The notes under the pieces were generated by a model. It was not told where the DNA came from and made no database searches. It saw only the letters and a list, made by a program, of their open reading frames with translations. Of a stretch of DNA of 9,031 bases, positions 1 through 6,045 are shown piece after piece (within the stretch, counting starts at the first letter, position 1; the number at the start of each line of letters is the position of its first letter). The position numbers and the translations under genes were made by a program. The stretch comes from CAWJHE01 sp964614855 (GTDB taxonomy: Bacteria; Chloroflexota; Anaerolineae; Anaerolineales; UBA4823). The DNA lies in the NCBI GenBank assembly GCA_964614855.1, contig CAZTMX010000116.1, positions 1 through 9,031 on the forward strand. The letters run 5' to 3'.

Positions 1-384
1 ATCCGTGTAATCTGTGATCGTGTTTATCCGTGATCGTATTACCCTGTTCTAATCCGTGAAATCCGTGTCATCCGTGTAATCCGTGATTGTGTTTATCCGT
101 GATCGTGCTTATCCGTGATCCTGTTCTAATCCGAGCAATCCGTGATCATGTTTATCCATGATCGAATTACCCTGTTCTAATCCGTGAAATCTGTGTCATC
201 CGTGTAATCCGTGATTGTGTTTATCCGTGATCCTGTTCTAATCCGTGAAATCCGTGTCATCCGTGATCGTGTTTATCCGTGATCGAATTACCCTGTTCTA
301 ATCCGTGAAATCCGTGTCATCCGTGTAATCCGTGATCATGTTTATCCGTGATCATTTTTATCGTTTCAATCCGAATAATCCGTG
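1..384. repeat. ATCCGTG short-repeat array with higher-order structure
   Basis: The stretch contains 23 exact copies of ATCCGTG and five one- or two-base variants (at 10, 129, 154, 189 and 369). Copies are spaced mainly 9 bp (52/61/70/79, 180/189/198/207, 241/250/259, 301/310/319/328) or 16 bp apart, with larger steps of 18 and 26 bp. A linker CTGTTCTAATCCG recurs at 44, 121, 172, 233 and 293, giving a higher-order unit of 51-77 bp. No coding capacity is apparent in 1-357. The repeats are short and spacers are not unique, so this is not a CRISPR. The array begins at or before the window edge, and its last degenerate copies lie inside the 3' end of the neighbouring minus-strand gene. Function unknown; it looks like an expanding intergenic satellite. 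Confidence 0.9.
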
Positions 385-957
385 ATCACAGTTCGGACAC
401 ACTCTCTCCCCCTTCAACACCACAAATCCGCAATTCGGGCAGGTCTTTGGCTGCACATTTCCCAACGGCGCACCGCAGGCGATGCAGCTCGCTCCGCCCA
501 CCGGGTTAGCTGTCAGGCAGTATTCGCACACCATGCGTTTCAGGCGCTCGGAAAGCTCAAATGTGGCGCCCATGCGCAGCGATGAATTCTCCAGCGTCTG
601 CCAGACACGTTCCGAGAGCTGCAGGTTCTCCACATCCTGCGCCAGGTCATCCAGCCGCTCCAAAAGCCGCCAGGGGTTGCGCCAGGCGGTGAATGCGGTC
701 TGTCCCAGGCTGGCAGCCACACCCAGCCAGGCCTGCTTCCCGATGCTGATGGCGACGCCGTCTTCCACATTCTCCAGGGTGACGGTCAAGGCCGTTTGCC
801 CGCCGGATAATGGGCGTTCACGTGTGGCAATTTGTACCAGGATTTTCTCACCGTCTTCAATCTGCTGTACCCGCAGGTTGCCGCGGTGAAACTCGCCGTG
901 TAGGGTATATGCCAGGTCTTCTGCTGTCAGGTTTCCGTGAAATATTCTTTGTTCCAT
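358..957 (-). CDS. Zinc-ribbon protein of unknown function
   Basis: A 199-residue soluble protein with no signal peptide or membrane segment. Residues 1-140 are a domain I do not recognise; a helix-prone stretch with LERLDDLAQDVENLQL lies around 98-115. The C-terminus has four CxxC knuckles, C144/C147, C158/C161, C173/C176 and C187/C190, that would form two zinc ribbons of the double-zinc-ribbon type. Such modules usually mediate protein or nucleic-acid contacts; the specific role here cannot be told. The ATG start has a GAGAG-type ribosome site a few bases upstream on the minus strand. The last nine or so residues (DHGLFGLKR) are encoded by degenerate copies of the adjacent ATCCGTG array, so the original C-terminus may have been replaced. 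The upstream gene is divergent and there is no obvious operon partner. Confidence 0.75.
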   Translation of the reverse strand: MEQRIFHGNLTAEDLAYTLHGEFHRGNLRVQQIEDGEKILVQIATRERPLSGGQTALTVTLENVEDGVAISIGKQAWLGVAASLGQTAFTAWRNPWRLLERLDDLAQDVENLQLSERVWQTLENSSLRMGATFELSERLKRMVCEYCLTANPVGGASCIACGAPLGNVQPKTCPNCGFVVLKGERVCPNCDHGLFGLKR

Positions 958-1047
958 GGGATGGTCTCTCTATGATTTTCGATTTCGCTTGTTTTCGGTC
1001 CGAGGTTTTTCCTCGTGGTGATAGGCGTTTGCGCTTCCAAGATAGAT

Positions 1048-1053
1048 TATAAT
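1048..1053 (+). promoter_or_regulatory. Perfect -10 box TATAAT upstream of the SH3b gene
   Basis: A consensus TATAAT lies 50 bp before the TTG start of the SH3b gene, in the 145-bp divergent intergenic region. No convincing -35 is seen at 16-18 bp (GCGTTT at 17 bp). The box sits in a near-palindrome (AGATTATAATCT), so it could also serve the minus-strand zinc-ribbon gene. A small hairpin CGAGG-TTTTT-CCTCG is at 1001-1015. Confidence 0.4.
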
Positions 1054-1102
1054 CTCATCTGCTGTTTGCCTGCATTATTAATACGCACAAGAGAGGATAA
1101 GT

Positions 1103-1735
1103 TTGCAAAAAAATAAAATGCGGTTCTACGTGCTGCTGCTTGGATTGGTGATCTCTGCCGTTCTGTTGACAGGCATCATCCAGGTGCAGGCCAGCCCACA
1201 GAACCAGATCCCCACGGGGTCGATCCCCACCATCACCGGCACACCGGTCGGTGCGCTGATCATCGTCATGGACAGCGAGCTGGGCTATGCCAATGTGCGC
1301 TCGGGCCCGGGCACGGTGGGCTATGATATTGTCGGTGTGATCGTGGAAGGGTCTGAGGCACCGGCGATTGGACGCTCTCCTGGCGGCGATTGGATCCAAA
1401 TCATCTACCCCGGGGTGCCGGGCGGAACCGCCTGGATTTACAAGGACCTTGTGACCTTGCGCGGAACCCTGGACATCGTCGAACCTCCACCCACGCCCAC
1501 ACCGGCTGTGACGGCCACCATCGACCCGACCCTGGCAGCCCAATTTCTGGTGGAAGTGCAGCCGACCCGCCTGCCCACTTTTACTCCTCCAGGCGAGCTT
1601 GTGGCGTTGCCTACCTTTGCCGCTGTAGAGAACTCCACAACCCCCACTACCGGTGTGCCGGTGGGGTTTATCATCATTGGTCTGGCAGCAATCGGTCTGT
1701 TGGGCAGCCTTTTCTCGTTGATTATTCGCCGGTAA
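1103..1735 (+). CDS. Membrane-anchored extracytoplasmic SH3b-domain protein
   Basis: A 210-residue protein. Residues 7-30 form a signal peptide or N-terminal membrane segment, with a possible cleavage after VQA30. A bacterial SH3 (SH3b) domain spans about 52-122, recognisable from YANVRSGPG (62-70), the GDWIQI strand (95-100) and the AWIYKDLV end (110-117). A Pro/Thr-rich linker follows (128-165), then a C-terminal membrane helix (186-207) ending in RR, as in a type I membrane protein. SH3b domains often bind cell-wall peptides or other envelope proteins, so an envelope-sensing or scaffolding role is plausible but not shown. The start is TTG at 1103: GAGAGG at 1091-1096 has ideal spacing to it, while the next ATG (1118) is 21 bases away. 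It is monocistronic and convergent with the Fe-S carrier gene. Confidence 0.85.
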   Translation: MQKNKMRFYVLLLGLVISAVLLTGIIQVQASPQNQIPTGSIPTITGTPVGALIIVMDSELGYANVRSGPGTVGYDIVGVIVEGSEAPAIGRSPGGDWIQIIYPGVPGGTAWIYKDLVTLRGTLDIVEPPPTPTPAVTATIDPTLAAQFLVEVQPTRLPTFTPPGELVALPTFAAVENSTTPTTGVPVGFIIIGLAAIGLLGSLFSLIIRR

Positions 1736-1748
1736 GCCGACTTGGAAT

Positions 1749-1788
1749 AAAAAAAGCGGCCGATTCGATCGCTTTCGAATCAGCCGCT
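1749..1788 (-). terminator. Rho-independent terminator of the Fe-S carrier gene
   Basis: A 14-bp stem (1755-1768 pairing with 1775-1788, one mismatch) with a 6-nt loop. On the minus strand it is followed by seven T, positions 1755-1749. It lies 19 bases beyond the stop of the minus-strand HesB/IscA gene. On the plus strand the tail is only ATTATT, so termination of the SH3b transcript would be weaker, but the element may act in both directions between these convergent genes. Confidence 0.9.
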
Positions 1789-1806
1789 ATTATTAAGTTG
1801 TATTGA

Positions 1807-2193
1807 TTACCCGCAACCAGAGCAGCCGCCGCTGCCGCAACCACCGGAGCTGTCATCTGAGCTGCCGCAGCAGCTCGACATGGCGTTGGGGTTGTCGATT
1901 TGGAAGCCGCTGCCTTGCGGTGTATCGATATAATCGATCTTTGAGCCGCGCAAGTAGTTGATGGATACTTCATCGACTACTACTTTCACATCCTCAAATT
2001 CACAGGTGAAATCCTGTTCGCGGATATTCCCTTCCAAGGTCATACCGTACTGGATGCCTGAGCATCCACTTCCGGAGACAAAAACACGCAGTGCGTGATC
2101 CATAAGGTTTTTTTCGGCTAAAATCTCTCTAACAGCATTCACTGCTGCGGGTGTGAGTTGCACAACTTCGATGTTTACCTGTTCTTCTAACAT
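1807..2193 (-). CDS. HesB/IscA-type iron-sulfur cluster carrier with vicinal-Cys C-terminus
   Basis: A 128-residue A-type Fe-S carrier, the family that passes assembled clusters to apo-proteins (IscA, SufA, ErpA). The fold signature is clear: QLTPAAVNAVREIL (12-25), RVFVSGSGCSGIQYGM (36-51), DEVSINYLRGSKIDYI (74-89) and FQIDNPNAMSSC (97-108). The first ligand is C44. The usual C-terminal CGC is replaced by C108-C109 followed by GSS, as if one glycine had been deleted. A Ser/Gly/Cys-rich tail adds C119, C124 and C127. I cannot tell from sequence whether it is closer to ErpA or IscA, so no symbol is given. It lies 80 bp downstream of smpB with its own likely promoter; AGGG stands just upstream of the ATG. 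A strong terminator follows. Confidence 0.9.
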   Translation of the reverse strand: MLEEQVNIEVVQLTPAAVNAVREILAEKNLMDHALRVFVSGSGCSGIQYGMTLEGNIREQDFTCEFEDVKVVVDEVSINYLRGSKIDYIDTPQGSGFQIDNPNAMSSCCGSSDDSSGGCGSGGCSGCG

Positions 2194-2249
2194 TTTCCCT
2201 TACCTTTTCATATGTTTATATGCACATCTGTCTTGACTAAACCTGATAA

Positions 2250-2277
2250 ATTCTATCAGAAAACAAGTCAAAGTCAA
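2250..2277 (-). promoter_or_regulatory. Probable promoter of the Fe-S carrier gene
   Basis: On the minus strand TTGACT (2277-2272) and TAGAAT (2255-2250) are separated by 16 bp. A second overlapping pair, TTGACT (2271-2266) and TATCAG (2248-2243), has 17 bp, because the TTGACT hexamer is directly repeated. The distal -35 overlaps the smpB stop codon. This would uncouple the Fe-S carrier from the operon upstream, although read-through is possible because no terminator is seen after smpB. Confidence 0.55.
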
Positions 2278-2726
2278 TCCCGGTTTTTGTACTGCCGTTC
2301 GAGCTCGCGCTCATAATCCCGTTTGGCGATCGTGTCGCGTTTATCATACAGTTTCTTGCCTTTTGCCAGTGCGATCTCAACTTTCGCCCGGCCTTCCTTC
2401 AAATAAACTTTCAAAGGGATGATGGTCACGCCTTTTTGCCGCACTTCATTCCACATCATGCGGATTTCTTTCTTGTGGAGCAGGAGCCTGCGCTTGCGGC
2501 GCGGTTCGTGATTATAGATACTGGCTTGCTCGTAAGGGGCGATGTGCGACTCCATCAACCAGGCTTCTTTTCCGTCGATTTGTACATAGGCTTCAGCCAG
2601 GCTGATCTGCCCGGCGCGCACGGATTTGATCTCTGAGCCCATCAGTGCGATGCCTGCTTCAAAAGTCTCCAGGATAAAATATTCATGTGTGGCTTTGCGA
2701 TTTGTGGCGACGATTTTTATTCCCAT
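2274..2726 (-). CDS. smpB: SsrA-binding protein SmpB
   Basis: SmpB binds tmRNA and brings it to stalled ribosomes for trans-translation. From the ATG at 2726 the protein has 150 residues. It shows the family hallmarks: ATNRKATHEYFILETFEAGI near the N-terminus, GSEIKSVRAGQISLAEAYV next, AKGKKLYDKRDTIAKRDYERE near the end, and the basic C-terminal tail that mimics a codon-anticodon region in the decoding site. A TTG start 12 bases further upstream (2738) would give 154 residues and overlap the LCP stop; I prefer the ATG, which lies one base after that stop and gives a normal N-terminus. No tmRNA gene (ssrA) is visible in this window. It is probably cotranscribed with and translationally coupled to the LCP gene. 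Confidence 0.96.
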   Translation of the reverse strand: MGIKIVATNRKATHEYFILETFEAGIALMGSEIKSVRAGQISLAEAYVQIDGKEAWLMESHIAPYEQASIYNHEPRRKRRLLLHKKEIRMMWNEVRQKGVTIIPLKVYLKEGRAKVEIALAKGKKLYDKRDTIAKRDYERELERQYKNRD

Positions 2727-2727
2727 G

Positions 2728-3744
2728 TCATTGTCCAAACATTTCCATCAGGACGGGGTTGATCAGCGTCCAGTTCGGCGCTAACACCTGTGCACCCTGA
2801 TTGGTTGTAAAAGGTTGTACCATTTCCCGGTTGATTATCCGGCTGTCGATACCGTCCGGGCCCAGCCGCAGCAATGCAAACCCCAGGCGCGGCCAAAGCA
2901 GCAGCGGGACGTTGCTGTCGATGGAGGAGAACGCGGCGATCACCGCTCCGGGGATGCGCGGCCAGGTGCTGGGTTTTGCCAGTTTCTTGTAGAGCGCTTT
3001 TAACATCACCTGGCCCTGTGCCATGCGCGAAAAGTCGTCGGTTACCGACCGGTCGCGCACAAAAGCCAGCGCTTTATGCCCGTTCAGATGATGTGTTCCG
3101 GCTTCATAAGCGCCCAAAGGCTCCGTGAGCACGATATCCACCCCGCCCAGCTTGTCTACCACATCGCGAAAGCCTTCAAACCGGATGCGCATAGTGTAAT
3201 GAACGCTCACGCCGAAGTTTGCTTCGACAGTCTGTTTGGCTGCGGCAGGACCACTGCCGGGCTGCGCTACTTCTGCGTAGAAATGCGCCGTATTGATGCG
3301 GTTTTCGCCCACGCCCGGGATATTTACCCACAGATCGCGCGGGATGGAGAGCATTCCGATATAAGGCTCACTGGGTCTGAAGGTGGTCAGAATGATGGTA
3401 TCGGTGCGGGCGGCAGTCTGGCCCGGCTCTGCATAATCCATCCCTAGCAGCAGGATATTGGTGCGGGCGGGCATAAAGAAATACGCTCCCAATACCAGGC
3501 AGAGCAGGATGCTGCAGGCGATGGCAAACAGGCAGCCTGCCTGTCCCAGGCAGCAGGAAGACCGGCGCTTTTTGCGCCTGGCAGCCTGGGGAGGTGGCGC
3601 CCCAGTTGGTGTCCGGTACACGGGCTGCGGCGGGTAACCCTGTGCCGGCGGGTAACCCTGAGCCGGTGGGTAGCCCTGCGCCGGCGGGTATCCCTGCTGT
3701 GGTGGGTACCCCGTCCCTTGGGGTTTAGGGGGTTGTTTCTTCAT
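2728..3744 (-). CDS. LytR-CpsA-Psr (LCP) family protein with Pro-rich cytoplasmic tail
   Basis: A 338-residue protein. Residues 12-41 carry five GYPPxQ repeats, 56-61 are RRKKRR, and 71-91 form a single membrane helix, so the N-terminus should be cytoplasmic and the rest outside. The LCP domain (about 95-260) starts with NILLLGMD; its conserved phosphate- and metal-binding residues are visible: R113 and D115 in ARTDT, R136-D137 in SIPRD, R149 in NRIN, R230 and R232 in FVRDR, and R240 before MAQGQ. The family transfers glycopolymers from a lipid carrier to peptidoglycan or to other envelope acceptors; the acceptor in this organism is unknown. The ATG overlaps the pfk end by 20 bp and has GGAG four bases upstream, so translation is probably coupled. 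Five Cys lie at or in the membrane segment (C64, C65, C71, C77, C82). Confidence 0.92.
   Translation of the reverse strand: MKKQPPKPQGTGYPPQQGYPPAQGYPPAQGYPPAQGYPPQPVYRTPTGAPPPQAARRKKRRSSCCLGQAGCLFAIACSILLCLVLGAYFFMPARTNILLLGMDYAEPGQTAARTDTIILTTFRPSEPYIGMLSIPRDLWVNIPGVGENRINTAHFYAEVAQPGSGPAAAKQTVEANFGVSVHYTMRIRFEGFRDVVDKLGGVDIVLTEPLGAYEAGTHHLNGHKALAFVRDRSVTDDFSRMAQGQVMLKALYKKLAKPSTWPRIPGAVIAAFSSIDSNVPLLLWPRLGFALLRLGPDGIDSRIINREMVQPFTTNQGAQVLAPNWTLINPVLMEMFGQ
3632..3721. repeat. 18-bp tandem repeat encoding GYPPxQ units
   Basis: Five tandem 18-bp units starting at 3632, 3650, 3668, 3686 and 3704 each begin GGGTA on the plus strand. They encode the GYPP-containing hexapeptide repeats of the LCP protein's N-terminal tail on the minus strand. 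The units differ mostly at third codon positions. Copy number is likely to vary among strains through slippage. Confidence 0.85.
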
Positions 3745-5989
3745 TCGTCTCCAAATTCACGCTTGGCCCAGGTTGAGCCAGCAATCTGGCTATAGGACGC
3801 ATATTCAACCACCATTGTTCCTTCGGGCGCTGCAAATCCATATCTGCCATGCGGTCAAAATCTTCCATATTGTGGAATTTTAGCTCTTTGCCTTGTAAAC
3901 CGATAAATGCGCAATCTGTTGAGCCTTTTTCAGTGGTGCTGATCAGATAGTCAATACAGCGAGAAGCCAGCCGTGTGCCCTGGATGCGGTCAAAAGGCGA
4001 TGGGATGCCGCCTTCTTGTAAGTGCCCCAGGATTGCCTGGCGCACGTCAAATAATTCATGTCCTTCTTCTTCGAACAGCGAGCACATAAAGGCCGTATTA
4101 TAAACCTCGTTGGCGTTTTCACTGCGGATCATCAGCCCCAGCCGTTTTCCGTGGGCAAAGCCGTATATTAAATTCTCCACATCATTCTGCAGGTCTTTCA
4201 GCGTCACACCTTCCTCGTTCAGGTATACCCGCTCGGCGCCGGTCGCCAACCCACCCATCAAGGCCAGGTAACCGCAATTGCGCCCCATCACTTCGACCAC
4301 AAAACAGCGGCGCTGCGCTACGGCAGAATCCTTGATCCTGTCCACCGCCCAGACGATATTATTGAGCGCTGAATCCGCGCCGATGCTGAGCTCCGATCCG
4401 GGCAGGTTGTTGTTGATGGATGCCGGCAAGCAGACAATCGGGATATTGAAAGCCGGGTAATTTTGGCGCGCTTTGAGCAGGCGAAATGCCATATCATACC
4501 CCTGCCAGCCGCCGATGATCAACAAACCCTGGATCTGGTGTTTTTCGATGGCGCGCGCAATGGCATAAAATTCTCGCAGATCTGGCGATTTGCGGATGGT
4601 GCCCAGCTCGCAGCCGCCGCGCGCCGCCCAGCCGTTTACGCTCATCCAATCCATTTCTTCGACTTTATCTTCAATTAATCCCGGATATCCGTTGCGAATG
4701 CCCAGCATTACATGCCCGCGATCCAGCCCGATGCGCACTGCGGCGCGTGCGGCTGCGTTCATCCCGGGCGCCGGGGAACCGGCGTGCATTACCGCAAGCC
4801 TCAGCCGCACCTGATCGGGTTTGGGGGCGTGCGGCAGAGAGCGCAGCATGGTTTTTAGCGTTTCAAAGGATTCCTTGAAGCTGCTGCCGCGCAGCGCCAT
4901 GGCGGTTTCATAATCGTGTGCTTCAATTGCCTTGGCAACGGAGCGGGTTTTCTCGACACACTCCATTAAAGGTGAGGGGGTGATGCGGTTGCCGCGCATC
5001 CCGATCAGCTGGGGTTCGGCTTCGGGGGAGCTGTTGAGCAAGGTATCCACCGCAGCTGCGCCGAGCAGGGTGCCCAGGTTGCGGTCAAAGGCGCTGGGCG
5101 AACCGCCGCGCTGTACATGCCCCAACACAGTCACCCGCACTTCTTCACCCAGCTCGTCTTCCATCAACTTTGCGACTTCCGTGCTGCCGATGGGGTTGCC
5201 TCTACGGTCGCGCGCCCCTTCCGCCATGACCACAATGGTATCCCGCCTGCCGGCTTTACGACCGGCTTTGATCCGCTCCACCATCACCTGCTGCCAGTCA
5301 TCTACATCCGGTGGGTTTTCTGGGATGAGCACCCAGTCGGCGCCGGTTGCCAACCCGCCCATCAATGCCAGGTATCCGCAGTTGCGCCCCATTACCTTGA
5401 CCACAAAGGAGCGTTGGTGGCTGGCTGCCGTGCTGCTGATGGCATCCACCGCCTCGGCAATGCGGTGCAGGGCAGAGTCTGCACCGATGGTCATATCCGT
5501 GCCGTACATATCATTGTCTATCGAGCCGACAAGACCGACAATTTTGAGATAGGGTCGTCTTTCCGCCACGTCCGGGGTAATTTTGCCTTCTTTCACCAGA
5601 GTCGCCAAAATCCCGGGCCATTCCTGGCGGAAGAGATTTGCGCCTGTTAGACTACCGTCACCACCGATGACAACCAGGCTGTCGATTTCGTGGATCAACA
5701 AGTTGTAGGCTGCCTGCAAGCGGCCTTCAGGGGTGCGGAACGCATCGCTGCGTGCGGTGCCGATCACCGTGCCGCCGCGATGCAGGATACCACCGACCGC
5801 GTCCCAGCTGAGGGGGCGGATATACTCCCCACCTTTAACCATGCCTTCATAGCCCTCGGTGATGGCAAATACTTCCACCCCGCGGTCAAGCGCCGTGCGG
5901 ACGACGGCGCGCACGGCTGCGTTCATCCCCTGTGCGTCGCCGCCGCTGGTCAATACACCGATTTTGTTGAGCGGATGTGCGTTGGTCAT
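3725..5989 (-). CDS. Tandem-duplicated, eukaryotic-type ATP-dependent 6-phosphofructokinase
   Basis: Phosphorylates fructose 6-phosphate to fructose 1,6-bisphosphate in glycolysis. The protein has 754 residues, about twice a normal bacterial PFK. The N-half (about 8-330) has a full active site: GGDAQGMN 16-23, GGDGS 109-113, GSIDND 155-160 with the catalytic Asp at 158, MGR 200-202 and HVQRGG 291-296. Gly in GGDGS and Gly before SIDND point to ATP rather than pyrophosphate. The C-half (about 396-735) keeps the fold and MGRNCGY (568-574) but reads GGWQG (493-497), SINNN (524-528) and HLQEGG (656-661), so it is probably catalytically dead and allosteric. PKEQWWL (722-728) and the half-linker (PLMECVEKT...LRGSSF, 340-371) match the animal enzymes as I remember them. 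AGGAGA stands five bases before the ATG. TATACT in the 56-bp gap to the upstream gene is a possible -10. Confidence 0.95.
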   Translation of the reverse strand: MTNAHPLNKIGVLTSGGDAQGMNAAVRAVVRTALDRGVEVFAITEGYEGMVKGGEYIRPLSWDAVGGILHRGGTVIGTARSDAFRTPEGRLQAAYNLLIHEIDSLVVIGGDGSLTGANLFRQEWPGILATLVKEGKITPDVAERRPYLKIVGLVGSIDNDMYGTDMTIGADSALHRIAEAVDAISSTAASHQRSFVVKVMGRNCGYLALMGGLATGADWVLIPENPPDVDDWQQVMVERIKAGRKAGRRDTIVVMAEGARDRRGNPIGSTEVAKLMEDELGEEVRVTVLGHVQRGGSPSAFDRNLGTLLGAAAVDTLLNSSPEAEPQLIGMRGNRITPSPLMECVEKTRSVAKAIEAHDYETAMALRGSSFKESFETLKTMLRSLPHAPKPDQVRLRLAVMHAGSPAPGMNAAARAAVRIGLDRGHVMLGIRNGYPGLIEDKVEEMDWMSVNGWAARGGCELGTIRKSPDLREFYAIARAIEKHQIQGLLIIGGWQGYDMAFRLLKARQNYPAFNIPIVCLPASINNNLPGSELSIGADSALNNIVWAVDRIKDSAVAQRRCFVVEVMGRNCGYLALMGGLATGAERVYLNEEGVTLKDLQNDVENLIYGFAHGKRLGLMIRSENANEVYNTAFMCSLFEEEGHELFDVRQAILGHLQEGGIPSPFDRIQGTRLASRCIDYLISTTEKGSTDCAFIGLQGKELKFHNMEDFDRMADMDLQRPKEQWWLNMRPIARLLAQPGPSVNLETNEETTP

Positions 5990-6045
5990 AGCATTCTCCT
6001 GAAGATTGGATAAGACAACTTCTAAGTATAAACTTGATCAGGCGC

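Noticed and set aside
1..384. CRISPR array
   Set aside because: Repeats are only 7-9 bp, spacers are not unique, and no cas gene is near.
2243..2259. Terminator of smpB formed by CTGATA/TATCAG
   Set aside because: The stem is only 6 AT-rich base pairs and no U-tract follows on the minus strand; the bases fit better as part of the next gene's promoter.
1739..2273. tmRNA (ssrA) gene near smpB
   Set aside because: I looked for a tRNA-Ala-like acceptor end and a tag reading frame around smpB and saw neither; the space is taken by the Fe-S carrier gene, its promoter and its terminator.
4932..5552. Plus-strand ORF of 206 codons inside the phosphofructokinase gene
   Set aside because: Antisense shadow of a well-supported gene; its translation is Ser/Arg/Pro-rich and low complexity with no recognisable motif.
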